A stretch of 6,135 bases of DNA from positions 1-6,135 of the forward strand of contig JAQYVG010000203.1 of the NCBI GenBank assembly GCA_030145595.1. The letters run 5' to 3'. The stretch is from Desulfobacterales bacterium. GTDB taxonomy: Bacteria > Desulfobacterota > Desulfobacteria > Desulfobacterales > UBA11574. The notes below the pieces were generated by a model that saw only the letters and a program-made list of their open reading frames with translations, had not been told where the DNA came from and ran no database searches. This document shows positions 1 through 3,788 of this stretch, piece by piece (the first letter of the stretch is position 1; every line of letters starts with the position of its first letter). A program made the translations under genes and the position numbers.

Positions 1-1118
1 ATGTCCACTTTTAGCAGGGGTAGATGTTTCACTGAAAAGTTCAATGCCTTATCTGCTGTAGCGTATTTTCCATCAGGCCATGTTAGCTGCGAAAAGACCA
101 AGCGCACGTCTTTGTTATTCATCCGCCCCATCATTTCTTGATGATTATGGTGACTTAGAAATGGAAAAATAAAACCTACGACATTCCTCCATGAGGATTT
201 TCTGAAAGGTTTCTCTTCCGAGTTAAAAGGCGTTACAAAAAGACCTTGCATCATGTATTGAGCAGGCATCAAATGAACCAGAAACCCTTTATGGCCTTTT
301 TGCCTGTATTTAGAAAGAGCCGATGTAATAGTGCTGTCTTCATATGCAGCATCCAGCATATCCTTAATGGCTTGATCGGAGTGTGGTAAAACAGAAACTA
401 TTGTTATCTGTTTTTCCGGCAAATAAATTGTAGAAATTTGAGATATTGTATAATGACGTAAGCCGAACGCCGCCAGGAGTACAAAAAACAAGATGACTCC
501 ATAGCACACTGCCAGAGACAGCGTCGGCGATTTGATCCAGCCGAAAAAAACGCGAAAGATTTTTTTGCCGGGTTCTCCCGGCACGAACATAGCGGTACGC
601 TGCATGTACGCAGCGTAGCTATCGCCATGCTGTTTGAGCATCCTATCCTCTTCATTCCTGGCCAGGATGTAGTAGACAAACAACATGCTGATATAGAGGA
701 CAAGAATTAAAAAGCGGGGCCAGAATAGCAACAACCCCAGTCCGGATATGGCGAGAAATAGATATTGTGGGTGGCGGACCCAACGGTACAGTATAGAGGA
801 AACGATCCCTTTTCGGCGGAATTTTGCTGAGTAAACTTGCACAGCTCCAACTAAAAAAGCAATCAGGCCCAAGGAAAAAAGGCTCCGGCCCAAGGCATTC
901 AAAAAATTGAGCGAATTGTTTTTTGCGGCGACGGCATGAGGCAGAAAAAACCCAGTCAACCATGCGGTTGTTTTGATGCCATAGAGAAAATCGAGTAACG
1001 GTCCATACCCGGCATAAAAATAGCCCGCAAAAGGGCTGATCATAATGACAATTTCTAATCCGATTAATAAATAAAAAAGTGTGACGGATCCTTTTATCAA
1101 GCTATCATTTGCAGCCAT
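1..1118 (-). CDS. ICMT/PEMT-like integral membrane methyltransferase with novel C-terminal domain (3' partial)
   Basis: The frame is open from ATG at 1118 to the left edge: 372 codons with no stop, so the C-terminus is missing. AAGGA lies 6 nt before the ATG, 16 nt after the stop of the preceding gene. Hydrophobic segments fall near residues 11-35, 78-98, 118-150 and 198-220. Between the third segment and residue 180 is the signature of the isoprenylcysteine/phospholipid methyltransferase superfamily (membrane enzymes that transfer methyl from SAM): VRHPQY (114-119), RNEEDRML (154-161), HGDSYAAY (164-171) and a closing FVP (178-180). R115, H116, P117, E156, E157, Y168 and Y171 are the family positions. 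Bacterial members usually stop soon after this point. Here a further TM and about 150 mostly soluble residues follow (225-372+), including SHHNHQE (322-328), which I do not recognise. The substrate is unknown. As the third gene of a metal-binding cassette it probably acts at the membrane with those proteins. Fold call fairly sure; reaction uncertain. Confidence 0.85.
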   Translation of the reverse strand, partial: MAANDSLIKGSVTLFYLLIGLEIVIMISPFAGYFYAGYGPLLDFLYGIKTTAWLTGFFLPHAVAAKNNSLNFLNALGRSLFSLGLIAFLVGAVQVYSAKFRRKGIVSSILYRWVRHPQYLFLAISGLGLLLFWPRFLILVLYISMLFVYYILARNEEDRMLKQHGDSYAAYMQRTAMFVPGEPGKKIFRVFFGWIKSPTLSLAVCYGVILFFVLLAAFGLRHYTISQISTIYLPEKQITIVSVLPHSDQAIKDMLDAAYEDSTITSALSKYRQKGHKGFLVHLMPAQYMMQGLFVTPFNSEEKPFRKSSWRNVVGFIFPFLSHHNHQEMMGRMNNKDVRLVFSQLTWPDGKYATADKALNFSVKHLPLLKVD

Positions 1119-1134
1119 AAGTTATCCTTATGAA

Positions 1135-1371
1135 TCATCTCATTTGGTTTCGGGGGCGTTCATCGTCTTTGGTAGGCAGGATTGTATATTCATCCTTGCG
1201 AAGATCAATCACATCCCCACTGTCTCCATGAGATGATTTCCCCATATTTACTTTTTGATCCTGTTCGGATTTATGGCCCCCATGGCCGCCACAGCAGCTC
1301 ATGCCTCCTTTTCTGGAAAACATTAGATACACAAACAGACCTACAAAAATAAGTGATATTATGTTTTGCAT
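1135..1371 (-). CDS. small single-TM protein with CCGGHGGH putative metal-binding motif
   Basis: This 78-residue protein has one N-terminal hydrophobic helix (about residues 3-18, IISLIFVGLFVYLMFS) followed by RKGG and a Cys/His/Gly cluster, SCCGGHGGH, with C26, C27, H30 and H33. H48 lies in a polar, charged tail to residue 78. The start is supported by AAAGGAG about 9 nt upstream of the ATG; that Shine-Dalgarno begins at the stop codon of the YHS gene (TGAAAGGAG), so translation of the two is probably coupled. The arrangement resembles small TM-plus-Gly/His proteins found next to heavy-metal ATPases and YHS genes in proteobacteria. No catalytic motif is visible. Inference: a membrane-tethered metal (Cu, Zn or similar) binding or chaperone peptide working with the YHS protein just upstream. 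I cannot assign it to a named family with certainty. Confidence 0.8.
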   Translation of the reverse strand: MQNIISLIFVGLFVYLMFSRKGGMSCCGGHGGHKSEQDQKVNMGKSSHGDSGDVIDLRKDEYTILPTKDDERPRNQMR

Positions 1372-1386
1372 GCTTCTAATCTCCTT

Positions 1387-1644
1387 TCAGTGGCATTGAG
1401 GCGCTCTTCCGCCGGTGACCTTGTTCAGCCGATCCAGATAACGGCCCCATAAGCCTCTACGTTTAGGCGCCTTTAGCTTCAAGAATTTCTCGGGATTCTT
1501 CTTAAAAGCTTTGCGGCAGGCATCAGCGCAAAAATAATATGTGCGCATCTGGTGAGTAAACATAAGATTTTTGTTGCCGGAGGCCACCTGCATCATGCAG
1601 ACAGGATCGATAAAGATCTCGGGCGAACGAACCGTTTTTTTCAT
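1387..1644 (-). CDS. YHS-domain protein, putative metal-binding
   Basis: This 85-residue protein carries a complete YHS domain: DPVCMM at 13-18 with C16, then YYFCADACRKAF (36-47) with C39 and C43, then NPEKFL (50-55). YHS domains occur at the ends of copper/heavy-metal P-type ATPases and as free small proteins, where the cysteines bind metal. No signal peptide or TM is visible, so it is probably cytoplasmic. The basic tail (59-85) includes GLWGRYLDRLNKVTGG and ends in Cys-His, giving a fourth thiol that could join the site. The start is set by AGGAG about 9 nt before the ATG and by a sigma-54 promoter whose predicted start site lies about 34 nt upstream. It is the first gene of a three-gene unit with short gaps (15 and 16 nt). 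Which metal is bound is not visible; copper is a guess from family context. Confidence 0.9.
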   Translation of the reverse strand: MKKTVRSPEIFIDPVCMMQVASGNKNLMFTHQMRTYYFCADACRKAFKKNPEKFLKLKAPKRRGLWGRYLDRLNKVTGGRAPQCH

Positions 1645-1688
1645 GGCAATATCTCCTATTTGAAGTTTTTGCTTTTAGTTATATCTAT

Positions 1689-1704
1689 AGCAAATGCCAT
1701 GCCA
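1689..1704 (-). promoter_or_regulatory. sigma-54 (RpoN) -24/-12 promoter for the YHS operon
   Basis: Read on the minus strand the site is TGGCATGGCATTTGCT. It fits the RpoN consensus TGGCAYRNNNNTTGCW at every defined position. The -24 GG (1703-1702) and -12 GC (1691-1690) are exactly 12 nt apart from first G to first G. The predicted transcript starts near 1678, leaving a leader of about 34 nt before the ATG at 1644 that carries an AGGAG ribosome site. Placement and match are both ideal. It implies that a bacterial enhancer-binding protein (NtrC/ZraR type), not encoded here, switches the operon on. Confidence 0.85.
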
Positions 1705-1761
1705 CATTGTAGCAATTTTGTTTAACCATATAATTTTACAGGTGATATTCGCTCCAATATT

Positions 1762-1781
1762 AAAAGCAGTGCACTTTTGTT
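1762..1781. promoter_or_regulatory. possible activator-binding dyad upstream of the sigma-54 promoter
   Basis: A perfect 8-bp palindrome AGTGCACT (1768-1775) has partly symmetric A/T-rich flanks (AAAAGC on one side, TTTGTT on the other). It is centred about 93 bp upstream of the predicted sigma-54 start site, inside the range where enhancer-binding proteins bind. Only the symmetry and the position support it; an 8-bp palindrome can easily be chance, and a second copy is not evident. Confidence 0.25.
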
Positions 1782-1864
1782 GTGGGCGGGGAGTGAAAAA
1801 ATGGATAAAAAATAACCGGCTTTCGTTCTGAAAGGCTACTCAATTGGATAAAAAGTATGCACCC

Positions 1865-1880
1865 AACCCGGACGAACCGG
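1865..1880. repeat. dispersed short element, copy A
   Basis: AACCCGGACGAACCGG matches copy B at 3072-3087 (AACCCGGATAAACCGG) at 14 of 16 positions, in the same orientation. Both end in CCGG, which makes a small CCGG/CCGG hairpin with a 5-nt loop. Each copy sits in an intergenic spacer close to another repeat, suggesting a dispersed intergenic repeat family rather than an operator. Confidence 0.45.
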
Positions 1881-1927
1881 AATCAAAGAGGGTATATATA
1901 AAATTAGGCATATTTATCATTTAACAA

Positions 1928-2011
1928 GCTGATACTGGATGCTTGATGCTGGATACTTGATGCTGGATACTGGATGCTGGATGCTGGATGCTGGATACTG
2001 GATACTGGATG
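1928..2011. repeat. heptanucleotide tandem array, 12 units of CTGGATR
   Basis: Twelve contiguous 7-bp units run without a gap for 84 bp. The consensus is CTGGATG or CTGGATA, with a diverged first unit GCTGATA and two CTTGATG units (1942-1948, 1956-1962). The last base of each unit is A or G, and both forms are interspersed. A 7-bp period is not a codon multiple and no frame makes a supported protein, so the array is non-coding. It resembles the short tandemly repeated heptamers described in cyanobacteria and is typical of slippage-prone DNA. Copy number probably varies between strains. Confidence 0.95.
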
Positions 2012-2024
2012 AAATAAGGAATTA

Positions 2025-2139
2025 ATGGACTTTTATCAACAGATTTGCGACTTCAAAACAAGGTTAAGGTAGTACCATCCTATTAGACAATTTTCTCCTC
2101 TACTTTCATCAGTAATGTCGGCAAAAACAAAAAGTCCAT
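2025..2139. repeat. 10-bp inverted repeat pair enclosing about 95 bp
   Basis: ATGGACTTTT at 2025-2034 is matched exactly by its reverse complement AAAAGTCCAT at 2130-2139. The right arm overlaps the terminator-like hairpin. The enclosed DNA has no gene and no evident target-site duplication. It could be the ends of a tiny degenerate element, but with this AT-rich content a chance match is quite possible. Confidence 0.3.
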
Positions 2140-2149
2140 GGCTAAATGG
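2123..2149 (-). terminator. weak terminator-like hairpin after the zinc-ribbon gene
   Basis: On the minus strand, 32 nt after the TAA of the zinc-ribbon gene, CCAT-TTAGCC-ATGG can fold as a 4-bp stem with a 6-nt loop. It is followed two bases later by TTTTTGTTTTT (2133-2123). The U-rich run suits an intrinsic terminator, but the stem is short and not GC-rich, so function is doubtful. Confidence 0.3.
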
Positions 2150-2180
2150 CAGGTTTCTGCAACATTAGTTTTCATTCACC

Positions 2181-3059
2181 TTACAAGTCTATTCCGCAAT
2201 TGCGACAAAACCTGTCATCTTTATCCAGCGGGTCGCCGCAATCACGGCAAAATTTTGTGTGCGACTGTTTTTGTGCCTTTGCATCTTGAGTTACGGACCG
2301 GTTGGACGCACCTCGGCGGGTGACAATCCGCCAAACAAAGACTATTGTTAAAAATATACTACTCACAATAGCAGCTGTTATAATCCCTTTATTGCCTGAA
2401 GTAATGTTTGGTGTTGCGGGTATCCCGGGTTTTTGTGCGCCTGTAACGGGGGGAGCCAAACTTGCGGCCGACAGCTGCGCTGTGGCCATTGTGTAATCCA
2501 CGTCCACGGAAAAAGACTGCCCTGCCGGAACCGCTTGTGCGGGAAAGGCGTAGTAGGTAAACCCATCCTGACCTTTTGATACATTCACGGCCGCAGGCTC
2601 AACGGCAAGGAAACTTGCAGATATTGGTTTCTGCACTTTTAATTGAAAACTATTAACGGACAAATCAGCAAACCATGTAAAGTTAAAGGTACGCCGGTTG
2701 TTATTGACCACATAAGGAAGATAGTATTCCACCCTAAAGCGCAAATCGGGGGTAGTGAACCTGAATCCGCTAGAGGCAGGGCCGGAAAGGATGTCATCTT
2801 TCATGACGCCGTCACTGCTGTCTATGCGAGCAACGGCATTCAACTGGGCTGTTGCCGGAACTGGAAAAATGACGGTTGCAGGTAACTTCGTGTCAGCGGA
2901 TAGTGTACCGGTTAACAAGACCAGGACAGAGGCTCGATCATAATCAGGCCAGAGGTCAACGACAAGCGTGTCAATCGTCGTTGCCCGGCCTTGTGCATAG
3001 CCTGCGGCCGGGAGTATCATTGCAAGCATAAATAGTAAAAAGTAGTATTTATGTTTCAT
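2181..3059 (-). CDS. secreted-domain / single-TM / C-terminal zinc-ribbon protein
   Basis: This 292-residue protein has three parts. Residues 1-22 form a signal peptide (KHKYY, hydrophobic core, likely cleavage after GYA). Residues 24-200 are a beta-rich extracytoplasmic domain with few charges and no Cys (for example LVVDLWPDYDR at 32-42 and FRVEYYLPY at 108-116), then a Pro/Ala/Gly linker to about 224. A TM helix at 225-246 is followed by RR and a polar stretch. Residues 269-292 form a cytoplasmic zinc ribbon, CRDCG and CRNCG (C271, C274, C285, C288). The start fits AGGA 8 nt upstream. I recognise the architecture but no named family; similar proteins occur in Desulfobacterota near cytochrome c or thioredoxin-type biogenesis genes. 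A bridge that reads an envelope state or anchors a complex is inference. It lies 181 bp after the CYCNC gene across a repeat-filled spacer, so cotranscription is uncertain. Confidence 0.85.
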   Translation of the reverse strand: MKHKYYFLLFMLAMILPAAGYAQGRATTIDTLVVDLWPDYDRASVLVLLTGTLSADTKLPATVIFPVPATAQLNAVARIDSSDGVMKDDILSGPASSGFRFTTPDLRFRVEYYLPYVVNNNRRTFNFTWFADLSVNSFQLKVQKPISASFLAVEPAAVNVSKGQDGFTYYAFPAQAVPAGQSFSVDVDYTMATAQLSAASLAPPVTGAQKPGIPATPNITSGNKGIITAAIVSSIFLTIVFVWRIVTRRGASNRSVTQDAKAQKQSHTKFCRDCGDPLDKDDRFCRNCGIDL

Positions 3060-3071
3060 TGTCTTAATCCT

Positions 3072-3117
3072 AACCCGGATAAACCGGCCTCCGGCTCGTA
3101 GAGCCTACGCCTCGGAG
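3072..3117. repeat. dispersed short element copy B plus imperfect hairpin
   Basis: AACCCGGATAAACCGG (3072-3087) is followed directly by a 29-nt imperfect dyad at 3089-3117. Its arms are CTCCG (3089-3093) with CGGAG (3113-3117) and CGTAG (3097-3101) with CTACG (3105-3109), separated by a 3x3 internal loop (GCT opposite CCT) and closed by AGC. There is no T-run on either side, so it is not an intrinsic terminator. It lies 30-58 nt before the zinc-ribbon gene's ATG. A REP/BIME-like repeat or a leader structure are the two readings. Confidence 0.5.
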
Positions 3118-3140
3118 AGAAATAACAAATCACAAGCATC

Positions 3141-3158
3141 CCGCCAAAAAGACGGCGG
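3141..3158. other. small GC hairpin in the spacer
   Basis: CCGCC (3141-3145) and GGCGG (3154-3158) pair around an 8-nt A-rich loop, 83 nt after the CYCNC gene's stop. On the minus-strand transcript no U-run follows, so it is a poor intrinsic terminator. It may stabilise the 3' end of the upstream mRNA or be part of the repeat cluster. Confidence 0.35.
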
Positions 3159-3160
3159 AC

Positions 3161-3206
3161 AAGCAAATTTCAAATAAATTCCAAGCTGCAAGCTCCAAAT
3201 TCCAAA
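3161..3206. repeat. degenerate A/C-rich repeat with AAATTCCAA units
   Basis: AAATTCCAA occurs at 3176-3184 and 3197-3205, 21 bp apart, with a one-base variant AAATTTCAA at 3165-3173 and two CAAGCT copies between (3182-3187 and 3189-3194). The stretch looks like a decayed tandem array. It is non-coding and lies between the CYCNC gene and the zinc-ribbon gene. Confidence 0.55.
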
Positions 3207-3240
3207 TGCTAAAGAACTAAGGGCTCGCTCAATTAAGGTT

Positions 3241-3768
3241 TCAGCTTAAAGGCCGCCAGAATCTTTTATCAACAGCTACTCTTATCTTGGCGATGTCACT
3301 ATTCTTTTGATAAAGTGATTCAGCATATAACGCCTGGTCCTGGCATATAGCACAGTTAAGAGCGTGTTTGTCGACAAAGCAGGTCAACAGGCTCTCATGC
3401 CCGAAGTTTTTTTTGCAGTTGCAGTAACAGTATAGGCTGTCGATCAGTTCCGGATTTTCCCGGGCTATTTTATAGGTCCTGGCAGCCTTTCCGAAAAATA
3501 GTGCCGGAGAGAGTGTCGGGCGCGTCTCACCCCCTCTGAGTGCATCGATATTCGCTACAGATACATCCTTAATAGCCATTGGATAGTCCCGAGAGTTTTG
3601 ATCATAGAAGTAGCCGCCTATGAAAATCACTGCGACCACTGCAATGATTATCGGCAGAGTTTTTGTAGATTTCTTCGACTTCGCATGTTTTTTTCCGGAA
3701 GCCTTCGTTGTCCTTGATTTTTCACTAATCTGTTTTTTAGGTGAAGTCTTTTTCGGTTTTTTACTCAT
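3241..3768 (-). CDS. membrane-anchored CYCNC (PCYCGC-type) cysteine-rich protein
   Basis: This 175-residue protein opens with a very basic, Lys-rich cytoplasmic tail (1-38, about 15 Lys). A single TM follows (39-54, PIIIAVVAVIFIGGYF), then an extracytoplasmic domain. Residues 112-150 match the PCYCGC-type domain of unknown function: YCYCNC (C114, C116, C118), FGHESLLTC (H124, C130), HALNCAIC (H135, C139, C142), then DQALYAESLY and a helical IRVAVDKRF end. Six Cys and two His in 30 residues suggest metal binding or dithiol exchange; the family function is not established. GGGAG lies 8 nt before the ATG, 20 nt after the stop of the polyferredoxin gene, so the two are one operon. With TlpA and an Fe-S electron-transfer protein upstream, it is a plausible thiol or metal client or partner. 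The extended Lys-rich tail before the TM is unusual; many family members are lipoproteins. Confidence 0.88.
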   Translation of the reverse strand: MSKKPKKTSPKKQISEKSRTTKASGKKHAKSKKSTKTLPIIIAVVAVIFIGGYFYDQNSRDYPMAIKDVSVANIDALRGGETRPTLSPALFFGKAARTYKIARENPELIDSLYCYCNCKKNFGHESLLTCFVDKHALNCAICQDQALYAESLYQKNSDIAKIRVAVDKRFWRPLS

Positions 3769-3788
3769 TTCTAATCTCCCTTAATTTT

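Larger units (their letters stand above)
1645..2180. other. non-coding spacer between two transcription units
   Basis: I see no convincing gene on either strand in these 536 bp. Reading left to right it holds the YHS ribosome site and leader, the sigma-54 promoter, a candidate activator dyad, one copy of a CCGG-flanked short element (1865-1880), a heptanucleotide tandem array (1928-2011), a 10-bp inverted repeat pair (2025-2034 and 2130-2139), and a weak terminator-like hairpin just past the zinc-ribbon gene's stop. The sequence is AT-rich compared with the flanking genes. The stretch 1785-1925 holds nothing further that I can name. Confidence 0.75.

Noticed and set aside
652..963. Minus-strand open frame of 103 codons starting at 963
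   Set aside because: It lies inside the ICMT-like gene in another frame. The overlapping frame from 1118 is open for 372 codons, has a ribosome site and carries a family signature; this one has none. The same holds for 404-703.
1928..2011. Heptamer array as a CRISPR
   Set aside because: Units are 7 bp with no spacers between them; a simple tandem repeat.
2138..2943. Plus-strand frames at 2138-2323, 2302-2496, 2643-2885 and 2755-2943
   Set aside because: Antisense to the zinc-ribbon protein gene, no ribosome sites, no recognisable domains; shadows of its codon use.
3141..3158. CCGCC/GGCGG hairpin as intrinsic terminator of the CYCNC gene
   Set aside because: No U-run follows on the minus-strand transcript, the loop is 8 nt and the stem only 5 bp.
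3060..3240. A second sigma-54 promoter before the zinc-ribbon gene (TTTGCTT region)
   Set aside because: A TTTGC -12-like string exists, but no GG lies 12 nt before its GC, so spacing fails. No convincing sigma-70 pair is seen either.
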